A DNA stretch of 64,000 bases from CAWHMS01 sp963830495 (lineage in GTDB: Bacteria; Actinomycetota; Actinomycetes; Propionibacteriales; Nocardioidaceae). The translations under genes were made by a program, and so were the position numbers. The first letter of the stretch is position 1; the number at the start of each line of letters is the position of its first letter. Location: the NCBI GenBank assembly GCA_963830495.1, contig CAWHMS010000004.1:62001-126000 (forward strand), written 5' to 3'. The notes beneath the pieces are model-generated. The model made no database searches, was not told the origin of the DNA, and saw only the letters and a list, made by a program, of their open reading frames with translations. Below are positions 34,958-43,377 of this stretch, in pieces.

Positions 34958-35413
34958 ATGACTGACCAGACGACCAGCGCTCCGGCCGGTGACCAGGCCG
35001 GACGACGTACCCCGCCTCCGATGGTGTGGCCGACCCTCAGCTATCACGACGCACCCCGGGCGATCGAGTTCCTGGCGGCGGCCTTCGGCTTCGTGGCCAC
35101 CGGGGTCTACCTCGACGAGAAGGACCCCTCGAACGTCATGCACGCCGAGCTCGCGTGGCCCGCCGGCGGCGGCGTCATGCTCGGCTCGGCGCCGCGACCC
35201 GAGGGCTGGACCGATCCGGTCGGCCACGGCGCGACGTACTGTGTCACCTGGACCCGCGAGGAGGTCGACCAGGTCTTCGCCCGCGCTGTCGCCGCCGGGG
35301 CCAAGGTGGTGCGGGAGCCGGCGGACCAGGACTACGGCGGCCGCTCGTGCGTGGTGGCCGACTTCGAGGACAACCACTGGAGCTTCGGCGACTACCGCGG
35401 CGACCCGCAGTGA
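34958..35413 (+). CDS. VOC-family (PhnB-like glyoxalase/bleomycin-resistance fold) protein
   Basis: 151 residues. PTLSYHDAPRAIEFLAAAFGFVATGVYLDEKDPSNVMHAEL and VVREPADQDYGGRSCVVADFEDNHWSFGDYRG are typical of PhnB-like VOC proteins. The metal-site histidine of the first strand is replaced, as in many non-enzymatic members. It lies 12 bp after the AraC regulator, and the two probably form an operon. Ligand unknown. Confidence 0.85.
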   Translation: MTDQTTSAPAGDQAGRRTPPPMVWPTLSYHDAPRAIEFLAAAFGFVATGVYLDEKDPSNVMHAELAWPAGGGVMLGSAPRPEGWTDPVGHGATYCVTWTREEVDQVFARAVAAGAKVVREPADQDYGGRSCVVADFEDNHWSFGDYRGDPQ

Positions 35414-35425
35414 CTCTCCCCGGAG

Positions 35426-35469
35426 TTGTCAGAACCTCGTTGCCCTATAGCGGCCCGACGTTCTGACAA
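35426..35469. repeat. 10-bp perfect inverted repeat before miaB
   Basis: TTGTCAGAAC (35426-35435) and GTTCTGACAA (35460-35469) are perfect complements separated by 24 nt. The repeat lies right after the VOC gene stop and about 50 bp before miaB. It could be a terminator stem or an operator; no U-tract follows. Confidence 0.55.
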
Positions 35470-35517
35470 GTCAGCGGGTCGCGACCAAGGCGACGGTCGC
35501 CGTACCCTGGGGCGGTC

Positions 35518-37026
35518 ATGACAACAGCGGCGCGCACGTACGAGGTCCGCACCTACGGGTGCCAGATGAACGTGCACGACTCCGAGCGCATCGCCGGGCT
35601 GCTGGAGGACGCCGGCTACGTGCGGGCCGGGGCCGGGGCCGGGGCCGGGCCCGGCGAGGCGGGTGCCGATCGGGCCGACGTGGTGGTGCTCAACACCTGC
35701 GCTGTGCGGGAGAACGCCGACAACAAGCTCTACGGCAACCTCGGCCACCTCGCGCCGGTCAAGGCGAAGCGGGCCGGCATGCAGATCGCCGTCGGCGGCT
35801 GCCTGGCGCAGAAGGACCGGCACGAGATCGTCCGCCGAGCGCCCTGGGTCGACGTGGTCTTCGGCACCCACAACATCGGCTCGCTCCCGGTGCTGCTCGA
35901 GCGCGCTCGGATCACCCGCGAGGCGCAGGTCGAGCTGCACGAGTCGCTCGAGGTGTTCCCGTCCACCTTGCCGGCCCGGCGGGAGAGCGCGTACGCCGCC
36001 TGGGTCGCCGTCAGCGTCGGCTGCAACAACACCTGCACGTTCTGCATCGTGCCAGCGCTGCGGGGCCGGGAGAAGGACCGTCGATCCGGCGACGTGCTGG
36101 CCGAGGTCGAGGCACTGGTGGCCGAGGGCGTCATCGAGGTGACGCTGCTGGGGCAGAACGTCAACTCGTACGGCGTCGAGTTCGGCGACCGGCTCGCCTT
36201 CGGCAAGCTGCTGCGGGCGTGCGGTGAGATCGACGGCCTGGAGCGGGTGCGCTTCACCTCGCCGCATCCGCGGGACTTCACCGACGACGTGATCGCGGCG
36301 ATGGCCGAGACGCCGAACGTGATGCACCAGCTGCACATGCCGCTGCAGTCCGGGTCCAACCACGTGCTGAAGGCGATGAAGCGGTCCTACCGCCGCGACC
36401 GGTACCTCGGCATCCTGGCGCGGGTGCGCGAGGCGATGCCCGACGCCGCGATCACCACCGACATCATCGTCGGCTTCCCGGGCGAGACCGATGCCGACTT
36501 CGACGACACGCTCACCCTGGTCGAGGAGGCCCGGTTCGCCGGCGCCTTCACCTTCCAGTACTCCCAGCGCCCCGGCACCCCCGCGGCGACAATGGCCGAC
36601 CAGCTGCCGCGCACGGTGGTGCAGGAGCGATACGAACGGCTGGTCGCTCTCGTCAACGACATCGCCTGGCAGGAAAACAGAGGGTTCGAGGGACGCCAGG
36701 TCGAGGTGCTTGTCGCCGAAGGCGAGGGGCGCAAGGACAGCGCCACCCACCGGCTGTCCGGTCGCGCCCGGGACAACCGGCTGGTGCACTTCAGCCCGGG
36801 AGACGACGCCGCAGTCCGGCCCGGTGACCTGGTGACGGCGACCGTGACCCACGCCGCCCCGCACCACCTCGTCTCCGATGCGCCGCTGCACGCGGTACGT
36901 CGCACTCGCGCCGGCGACGCCTGGGAGGCCCGGACGACCCCGGCGCCGTCGACCACAGAGGTGTCCCTGGGTCTGCCCACCGTCGGGGTGCCGGCAGCAC
37001 TGCCTCCGGCACCGGCCTGCCGCTGA
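35518..37026 (+). CDS. miaB: tRNA-2-methylthio-N6-dimethylallyladenosine synthase MiaB
   Basis: 502 residues. N-terminal UPF0004 domain: VRTYGCQMNVHDSERIAGLLE with NTCAVRENADNKLYG and VGGCLAQKD (auxiliary 4Fe-4S cysteines). Radical-SAM core: VGCNNTCTFCIVPALRGREKDR (CxxxCxxC), then EVTLLGQNVNSYG, ITTDIIVGFPGETDADF. A C-terminal TRAM domain follows (GREVEVLVAEGEG-like, here RQVEVLVAEGEGRKD). It adds a methylthio group to A37 of tRNA after MiaA. A GAGAGAGPGEAGAD insert at residues 39-53 comes from a GGGGCC repeat. The C-terminus carries a proline-rich tail. Confidence 0.96.
   Translation: MTTAARTYEVRTYGCQMNVHDSERIAGLLEDAGYVRAGAGAGAGPGEAGADRADVVVLNTCAVRENADNKLYGNLGHLAPVKAKRAGMQIAVGGCLAQKDRHEIVRRAPWVDVVFGTHNIGSLPVLLERARITREAQVELHESLEVFPSTLPARRESAYAAWVAVSVGCNNTCTFCIVPALRGREKDRRSGDVLAEVEALVAEGVIEVTLLGQNVNSYGVEFGDRLAFGKLLRACGEIDGLERVRFTSPHPRDFTDDVIAAMAETPNVMHQLHMPLQSGSNHVLKAMKRSYRRDRYLGILARVREAMPDAAITTDIIVGFPGETDADFDDTLTLVEEARFAGAFTFQYSQRPGTPAATMADQLPRTVVQERYERLVALVNDIAWQENRGFEGRQVEVLVAEGEGRKDSATHRLSGRARDNRLVHFSPGDDAAVRPGDLVTATVTHAAPHHLVSDAPLHAVRRTRAGDAWEARTTPAPSTTEVSLGLPTVGVPAALPPAPACR
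35624..35652. repeat. GGGGCC hexanucleotide tandem repeat within miaB
   Basis: About four and a half tandem copies of GGGGCC encode alternating Gly-Ala in the N-terminal domain of MiaB. Because the unit is 6 nt, changes in copy number keep the frame. Confidence 0.85.
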
Positions 37027-37038
37027 GCAACGACGCCC

Positions 37039-38421
37039 ATGGACCGCTTCCGACGCGCGCTGGCCGACGCGTCACCGACCCCCTTCTGGCTCGACGACGC
37101 GGCCCGACCCGAGGACCGGCCGCCACTCACCGCCGACCTGCGCACCGACCTGGCGGTCGTCGGTGCCGGCTACACCGGTCTGTGGACCGCCCTCCTGGCC
37201 AAGCAGCTCGACCCGGGTCGTGACGTCGTCGTGGTCGAGGCGGAGCGGGTCGGCTGGGCCGCGAGTGGCCGCAACGGCGGCTTCTGCTCGGCCAGCCTCA
37301 CGCACGGCGCCGCCAACGGACGTGACCGCTTCGCCGACGAGCTCGACACCCTCGAGCGGCTCGGGAACGACAACTTCGACGAGCCTGCGCACCGACGTCG
37401 CCCGGCATCGAATCGACTGCGAGCTCGAGGCCACAGGCGAGCTGTCGGTAGCGACCGAGCCGCACCAGGTCGGGTGGCTGCGGGAGGCTGCGGATCTCGG
37501 CGAGGGCGAGTTCCTCGACCGCGAGGCGGTGCGGCAGCAGGTGGCGTCGCCGACCTACCTCGCCGGGCTCTGGGATCGCAGCGGCACCGTGATGGTGCAC
37601 CCGACCAAGCTCGCCTGGGGTCTTGCCGACGCGTGCGAGCGGCTCGGTGTGCGCATCGCCGAGCAGAGCCTGGTGCGCGGCATCGAGCGCGACGGCTCCG
37701 ACGTCGTGCTGTCCACCCGGCACGCTCGGGTCTCCGCATCGCAGGTGGCCCTAGGCACCAATGTCTTCCCGTCGCTGCTGCGGCGGGTGCGGCCGTACGT
37801 CGTACCCGTCTACGACTACGCAGTCGTGACCGAGCCGTTGACCGACACGCAGCTGGCCGAGATCGGCTGGACCGGTCGGCAGGGCATCGGCGACAGCGGT
37901 GACCAGTTCCACTACTACCGGCTCACCGCGGACAACCGGATCCTCTTCGGCGGCTACGACGCGATCTACCACTTCGGCCGGCGGATCGCGCCAGAGCTGG
38001 ACCAGCGCCCGGCCACGTTCGAGCTGCTGGCCCGGCACTTCTCCGCGACGTTTCCGCAGCTCGACCGGATCCGCTTCACGCACACGTGGGGCGGGGCGAT
38101 CGACCTCTGCAGCCGCTTCTGTGCGTTCTTCGGCACCGCGTACGACGGCCGGGTCGCCTACGCAACCGGGTACACGGGTCTCGGAGTCGGTGCCTCCCGC
38201 TTCGGCGCCCAGGTGATGCTCGACCTGCTCGGCGGCGTCGAGACCGAGCGCACCGCCACCGCGATGGTGCGCTCGAAGCCGGTGCCGTTCCCCCTGAGCC
38301 GCTGGCCTGGCTCGGCATCCAGGCCACCCGCCGGGCCATCGCGGCAGCCGACCGCAACCAGGGACGGCGCAACGTCTGGCTTCGCACGCTGGACCGGCTC
38401 GGACTGGGCTTCAACTCGTGA
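37039..38421 (+). pseudogene. FAD-dependent oxidoreductase (DAO/PuuB-like), two frameshifts
   Basis: Three reading segments are needed. 37039-about 37385 encodes the N-terminus with the FAD loop DLAVVGAGYTGLWTALLAKQ and GWAASGRNGGFCSAS. From about 37386 the frame moves by one (RHRIDCELEATGELSVATEPHQVGW ... ATGYTGLGVGASRFGAQVMLDLL). At a CCCCC run near 38291 the frame returns (PPEPLAWLGIQATRRAI ... LGLGFNS). The first site lacks several residues expected between DNFDE and the next strand, so a short deletion is likely; the second fits loss of one C. The gene is probably inactive unless these are sequence errors. Confidence 0.8.
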
Positions 38422-38440
38422 TCGGCAGGGTGACGGCGTG

Positions 38441-39562
38441 ATGGTGATGACGAAGGTCGACGCGGTGGTCGTCGGCGGGGGCGCGATGGGCTCGGCCGCT
38501 GCCTGGCAGCTCGCCCGGCGCGGCCGATCGGTCGTGCTGCTCGAGCGCTTCGCCGCCGGCCACGACCGCGGCGCCTCGCACGGCGCTACCCGGAACTTCA
38601 ACGTGGCCTACGCCGATGACACCTACGCCGACCTGGTCGCCGAGGCCCGCAGGCTGTGGGATGCCCTGGCTGCGGAGACTGGCGAGGCGCTGCTCGACCT
38701 GGTCGGGCTGGTCAACCATGGTCGGACGGATGACTTCGCGGCGATCGAGCGAGCCGTCACGAGCCGCGGGCTCCGGTCCGAGACGCTTCGCCCAGAGGCT
38801 GCGGCCGAGCGATGGACAGGGATGCGCTTCCGCAGCCCGGTGCTGCACCTGGAGGACGCCGGCCGGGTGCGCGCTGCCGCCGCACTACGCGCGCTGCGCA
38901 CCGCGGCAGAGCGCCACGGCGCGGACTTCCGCTATGAGGAGCGGGTCTCGGCGATCGAGCTGGTCGACGAGGACCGCGTGAGCGTGCACACCGACTCCGA
39001 CACCGTCACGGCAGACTGCGCCGTGGTCACGGCCGGCGCCTGGACCGACAGGCTGATTGGCGACCAGGTCCGGCTGCCGCGGCTGCGCGTCACCCAGGAG
39101 CAGCCGGCGCACTTCGCGATCCTCGACCGCGGCGCGGTGTGGCCGAGCTTCAACCACTCACCGGAGCCGGACCACCCGGCTGACAGCTACTGGCTGAGCA
39201 AGACCTACGGCATGGAGTCGCCGGGCGAGGGGGTGAAGGCCGGCTGGCACGGCACCGGCCCGGTTACTGATCCAGACCGCCGGAGCTTCAGGCCCGACCC
39301 CGAGCAGCTGCTGGCCCTGCGCCGATACGTGCGCGAATGGCTGCCCGGTGCCGATCCCGACTCCTACGAGCCGATCAGCTGCACCTACACGAGCACCGTG
39401 ACCGAGGACTTCGTGCTCGACCGGGTCGGTCCGCTCGTTGTCGGAGCCGGCTTCTCCGGGCACGGCTTCAAGTTCACGCCGGCGGTCGGCCGGGTGCTCG
39501 CCGACCTCGCGACGGGCGGTACGGCGCCAGAGATGTTCCGTGCCGACCTGAGCCTTCGCTAG
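38441..39562 (+). CDS. Sarcosine oxidase/N-methyltryptophan oxidase-like FAD enzyme
   Basis: 373 residues from ATG 38441, with GGCAGGG 10 nt upstream. FAD-binding DAVVVGGGAMGSAAAWQLARRGRSVVLLERF, then GASHGATRNFNVAYADDTYADLV (MSOX-type), and near the C-terminus DFVLDRVGPLVVGAGFSGHGFKFTPAVGRVLADL. The covalent-flavin cysteine expected in monomeric sarcosine oxidases appears as ISCTYT before that stretch. It oxidises a secondary amine or amino acid with oxygen, yielding H2O2. It follows the broken FAD oxidoreductase by 19 bp. Confidence 0.88.
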   Translation: MVMTKVDAVVVGGGAMGSAAAWQLARRGRSVVLLERFAAGHDRGASHGATRNFNVAYADDTYADLVAEARRLWDALAAETGEALLDLVGLVNHGRTDDFAAIERAVTSRGLRSETLRPEAAAERWTGMRFRSPVLHLEDAGRVRAAAALRALRTAAERHGADFRYEERVSAIELVDEDRVSVHTDSDTVTADCAVVTAGAWTDRLIGDQVRLPRLRVTQEQPAHFAILDRGAVWPSFNHSPEPDHPADSYWLSKTYGMESPGEGVKAGWHGTGPVTDPDRRSFRPDPEQLLALRRYVREWLPGADPDSYEPISCTYTSTVTEDFVLDRVGPLVVGAGFSGHGFKFTPAVGRVLADLATGGTAPEMFRADLSLR

Positions 39563-39603
39563 CGCGACGGCTCTGCCTTGCGAGCGTCGCGCCTCGGGAT
39601 GGG

Positions 39604-40056
39604 TCAGAAGCCGAACGTGCTCACGGGCGCGAGAGTCCCGTCGCGCAGCCCGATCAGCACCTGCAGCTCGTGCGGCACCACGGGGTCCGGCAGCGCGTCG
39701 AGGGCGAACCAGCGCAGGTCCGCGGCCTTCTCGCGCTCCTGCAGGGCTGGGTCGCCGGTCCAGAGGCGGCACTCGAAGAACCAGTCCACCCGCTCGTCGA
39801 TTGGTCTCCCGTTGCGGTGCGTGCGATGCATGCCGGTGAGTCCGCGCAGATCCGCCGGCTGCACCCGCACGCCGAGCTCCTCGTGCGCCTCGCGCATCGC
39901 GGCCTCGACCACGGACTCGCCGGCCTCGACGTGCCCGGCCGCCGCCATCGCCCAGTGCTCGTCCATGTAGCCGGTGTGACGGCGCAACTGGAGCAGCACC
40001 TCGTCGCCACGGCGGAAGACGACGTACGCCGCTGGCACGACCCGGAAACGCTGCAC
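39604..40056 (-). CDS. NUDIX hydrolase
   Basis: 150 residues from GTG 40056. The Nudix box is GHVEAGESVVEAAMREAHEELGV, a full match to GX5EX7REUXEEXGU. The N-terminal VVPAAYVVFRRGDEVLLQLRRHTGYMDEHWAMAAAG and WFFECRLWTGDP are typical of the housecleaning or RNA pyrophosphohydrolase-like group. Substrate not deducible. Convergent with the FAD oxidase, divergent from the LigB-like gene. Confidence 0.93.
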   Translation of the reverse strand: MQRFRVVPAAYVVFRRGDEVLLQLRRHTGYMDEHWAMAAAGHVEAGESVVEAAMREAHEELGVRVQPADLRGLTGMHRTHRNGRPIDERVDWFFECRLWTGDPALQEREKAADLRWFALDALPDPVVPHELQVLIGLRDGTLAPVSTFGF

Positions 40057-40153
40057 GGCAACCACCCTAGGAGAAGCACCGCGGTGCGATGACCGGACAT
40101 CGGCTCGCGGTCGCGGCGGCCGGAGTTCGGGCTGGTCACCTACTGTCGTGGGC

Positions 40154-40915
40154 ATGCTCGTGGCTGCCGCAGTCTGCCCGCACTCGCCTGCACTGGTGCC
40201 GGAGCTTGCTCGCGGAGCGGCAGCGGAGCTGGACGACGTGCGGGCCGCCTGCGACGTCGCCGTCCGTGGACTGCTCGAGTCCGAGCCCGAGCTCATCGTC
40301 ATCGCGGGCGCGGCCGGGGCAATCGGCACGGGGGAGTGGGGACCGGCGGCAGGCGGGACGCTGGCGTCGTACGGCGTCGACGTGCGCGCGGGTGGAGCGG
40401 AGCCGGTGCTGCCGGTCTCCTTGACCATCGGCGGCTGGTTGCTCGACCGTGCCGAGGGTAGGCCCACCCCCTCAGCCGGCGGATCGGCAGCTGTCGTCCG
40501 GGCCTATCTCGCGGTCGCGGCCGACGCGACGCCCGATGAGTGCGCGGAGATGGGCCGAGGGCTGGTCACCCGGGCGGCTCGCGTCGGCCTGCTGGTGATG
40601 GGCGACGGCAGCGCCCGACGCAGTGCGACCGCGCCGGGCTCTCACGACCCGCGGGCCGGCGAGTACGACGCGCGCGTGTCAGACGCGCTGACCCGACCCG
40701 ACCCGGCCGCGCTTCTGGCGCTCGACGCCGAACTAGACCGGGAGCTCTGGGCGGCTGGCCGTCCGGCGTGGCAGATGCTGGCAGGTGCGGCGCTGGCGAC
40801 ATACACCGCTCGCCCAGGCACCCGGATCGACACCACGCTGCACTACGACCAGGCGCCGCTCGGTGTCGGCTATCACGTGGTGGAGTGGACCATCAGAGCG
40901 GGCGCGGTCACCTGA
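40154..40915 (+). CDS. Class III extradiol dioxygenase (LigB)-like protein
   Basis: 253 residues from ATG 40154; a GTG at 40148 is also in frame. LVAAAVCPHSPALVPELARG carries the first metal-site histidine, and LIVIAGAAGAIGTGEWGPAAGG and VGLLVMGDGSARRS follow the LigB fold. Members lying between miaB and miaA are common in actinobacteria, but their substrate is unknown, and several expected histidines are missing. Its end overlaps the convergent antitoxin-like gene by 8 bp. Confidence 0.72.
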   Translation: MLVAAAVCPHSPALVPELARGAAAELDDVRAACDVAVRGLLESEPELIVIAGAAGAIGTGEWGPAAGGTLASYGVDVRAGGAEPVLPVSLTIGGWLLDRAEGRPTPSAGGSAAVVRAYLAVAADATPDECAEMGRGLVTRAARVGLLVMGDGSARRSATAPGSHDPRAGEYDARVSDALTRPDPAALLALDAELDRELWAAGRPAWQMLAGAALATYTARPGTRIDTTLHYDQAPLGVGYHVVEWTIRAGAVT

Positions 40916-41114
40916 TGTCGTCGTCGTTCTTGCCGTCGAGCTTATCGAGCGCGTCGGCGGCCTGGGTCTTCGCGGAGTCGATCTTGTCCCCGTGCTTGCC
41001 ACTGGTCTTGTCGTTGACAACGTCGCCGACCTTGTCCAAGCCGTCCTTGATCTTATCTCCGTGGTCGTCGACGGCCTTGGTCGCCTGAGACTTGAACCTG
41101 TCGAAGAAGCCCAT
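40908..41114 (-). CDS. MT0933-type antitoxin-like small protein
   Basis: 68 residues from ATG 41114: GFFDRFKSQATKAVDDHGDKIKDGLDKVGDVVNDKTSGKHGDKIDSAKTQAADALDKL. It is a highly charged, helical repeat protein matching the mycobacterial Rv0909/MT0933 antitoxin family. No toxin gene is adjacent, so the TA role is doubtful and it may be a CsbD-like stress protein. Confidence 0.75.
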   Translation of the reverse strand: MGFFDRFKSQATKAVDDHGDKIKDGLDKVGDVVNDKTSGKHGDKIDSAKTQAADALDKLDGKNDDDIR

Positions 41115-41260
41115 CGTGGCCTCCGCTCTGCCGTGGTGGTCGGACCCCGTCATTGTCCTCCGCGCCGGCTGCGCCGACCAGGTCGTGTCTACATTGGCTG
41201 TGTCGGCCGTGCGTCCGGGCGAGCGATCGCCGCTCCGTAGCGGACGCGGAGGGGGTGCTG

Positions 41261-42737
41261 GTGCGGATGCGGAGGCACGGGATCGCTGCGGCGGTTGTCT
41301 CGATCGCGTGCGCGCTCGGCGCTGGCGTCGTGCACCGGCGGCGGCGACGGCGTTCCGGCGCCGGGTCCGGGACCGGCGCCGACGGGGGCGCCGCGCCCGG
41401 CCGAGCCGGACAGGGCAGCGCTCGCCCTGGGCAGGTCGGTCCCCGTCGAGGACCCGTACTACCCCAAGCACAGCAACCCCGAGATCGACGTGCTGCACTA
41501 CTTCCTGGATCTGGACTGGGACGGCACCGTCCTCACCGGCCAGGCCTCCGTGACCTTCCGGGCAACCGAGGCCACCGCGCGGGTGCGGCTCGGCCTTGCC
41601 GACAACCTGGCGGTCGCCGCCACCGCGCTCGACGACAGTGCCGTCGAGCACGCCCAGGCCGACGACGGACTCCTCCTCGAGACCGGGCCGCTCGCCCGCA
41701 ACTCCCGGCACATCCTGACCATCGACTACGCGGGCTCCCCCGAGCCGACACCGGCCCCGAGCAAGCGCGCGGACCTGGCGGCGGGGCTGGGATGGAGTGT
41801 CGATCCGGAGGGCAACGTCTACACCTTCCAGGAGCCGTTCGGCGCCTTCACCTGGTACCCCGTCAACGACCATCCGTCCGACGAAGCGCTTTATGACGCG
41901 CGCATCACGACGTACGACGGCGACACCGCAGTGTTCAACGGGGAGCTCGTCGAGCAGGACGGCCGGTCCGGCGGCGGAGTCACCAGCCTGTGGCACGTGG
42001 ACGAGCCGATGGCGTCGTACGTCGCCACGGTCGCGATCGGCCCGTATGAGGAGCACGTGGTCGACACGCCCGGCGGCTTTCCGATCTCCTACTGGCTGCT
42101 GGAGGGGGATCGCCGCCTGCTCGACCCGCTGAGTGCCGAAGGCGGCGCCGCCTTCGACTGGCTGGTGGGGCGGGCCGGCCGCTATCCCTTCTCCTCGCTC
42201 GGGGTCGTCGTCGTGGGCGGACGGAGCGCCATGGAGACGCAGACGATGGTGACGATGAGCCGCGGCGCTGTCCAGCGGACCGACGCCGTGCTGCAGCACG
42301 AGTTCGCACATATGTGGTTCGGCAACAGTGTCAGCCCGGTCGACTGGCAGGGGATGTGGCTCAACGAGGGCTGGGCGATGTATCTGCAGCAGTGGTTCGA
42401 GACCGACACCGGACGCGACGTGTACGCCGGTGGCCTGGCGCTGTGGCGCGGCTACGACAACGAGTCGCGTCGGCGCGCCGGGCCGCCCGGTGACTACGAC
42501 CCAGCCTGGTTCGGCGACAGCAACGTCTACCTCGGCCCGGCCCTGATGCTCGACGAGATCCGCCAACGGGTCGGCGACCCGACGTTCGAGCGCATGGTCA
42601 AGACGTGGCCCGCCCAGCACGAGAACGCCCACGTCGACCGCGCCGACTTCACCGCCTGGGTCAACGACGAGTCGGGTCAGGACCTGACCGCGCTCATCGA
42701 CCGCTGGCTGGACTCGCCGACGACGCCGCGCCGCTGA
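41261..42737 (+). CDS. M1-family zinc metallopeptidase lipoprotein; signal peptide broken by +1 G
   Basis: About 490 residues. The catalytic domain has SAMETQTM (the GAMEN-like exopeptidase motif), HEFAHMWFGNSV (HEXXH zinc site) and LNEGWAMYLQQWF (third ligand Glu). The start (GTG 41261 or ATG 41267, after GGAGGGGG) encodes MRRHGIAAAVVSIACAL, but the protease is in another frame. Removing one G at 41318-41319 would join it to ALASCTGGG, a perfect lipobox. As written, the protease frame can start only at TTG 41295 without a signal. Either a sequence error or a recent mutation. It cleaves N-terminal residues of peptides outside the membrane. Confidence 0.82.
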
Positions 42738-42746
42738 CCGGGTCGG

Positions 42747-43280
42747 TCAGCCCGGAGAGCGGCCGGAGAAGGCCACCAGCCGGTCGTATACCGGTGCACT
42801 GTCTGGCAGCGGAACGGCTGGTCCGAACGCGTCGCCGCGGTTGTCCGAGGTCAGGGCGCCACTCATGAATTCCAGACCTCGCTGGGCCACCTCTGGGTCG
42901 AGGTCTCTGGACTGGCCCGTGGCGCGCACGAGGTCCCACGTGTGGATCGCGAACTCTGCCGTCTGCCAGTCCACCGCCTGCGGAGATGCGGGCTCCTTCG
43001 ACTCCCGCCACATGCGCAACAGATCTCCCGCCGCCGAGCGGAACTCGGCGTTCCAGTCATCCGGGAGCTGAGCCGCGGACCAGTCCGGCGTGCCGCCGCT
43101 GGAGATCGTGACGAAGTTCCGCGGCGCCGCCACCAGGTGAGCCACCAGCTGAGCAACGTCCCAGTCCGGGCAGGGCGTGGCATCGGACAGTCGGTCCGGC
43201 GAGACAGCCGCCAACACCTCGGCGGCTTGGTCGAGTGCGCGGGACAGCACGTCGATGGATTGCTGAGCAGCATCGGGCAT
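42747..43280 (-). CDS. TIGR03086-family DinB-superfamily protein
   Basis: 177 residues from ATG 43280. ALDQAAEVLAAVSPDRLSDATPCPDWDVAQLVAHLVAAPRNF is the TIGR03086 signature, including the TPCPDW motif, and TAEFAIHTWDLVRATGQSRDLDPEV carries the second histidine of the metal site. The family is probably metal-binding and thiol-linked; function unknown. It is divergent from miaA and convergent with the M1 peptidase. Confidence 0.85.
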   Translation of the reverse strand: MPDAAQQSIDVLSRALDQAAEVLAAVSPDRLSDATPCPDWDVAQLVAHLVAAPRNFVTISSGGTPDWSAAQLPDDWNAEFRSAAGDLLRMWRESKEPASPQAVDWQTAEFAIHTWDLVRATGQSRDLDPEVAQRGLEFMSGALTSDNRGDAFGPAVPLPDSAPVYDRLVAFSGRSPG

Positions 43281-43377
43281 GGTGCGACTCCTCTCTGGCC
43301 ACACCTTAGCTACCCCGAACGGCAGCGAAAGCATCTCGGTTGGGTGCTCACACCGGCCCGGTTGAGACAATGGCGAG

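Noticed and set aside
36878..39562. One 894-codon frame that would fuse the MiaB tail, an FAD oxidoreductase and a sarcosine-oxidase-like protein
   Set aside because: It is an artefact of the frameshifted FAD gene; the last part is a separate gene starting near 38441, and the first part is antiphase to miaB.
40908..41114. A complete toxin-antitoxin module
   Set aside because: No toxin gene adjoins the antitoxin-like protein; the neighbour is a LigB-like gene on the opposite strand.
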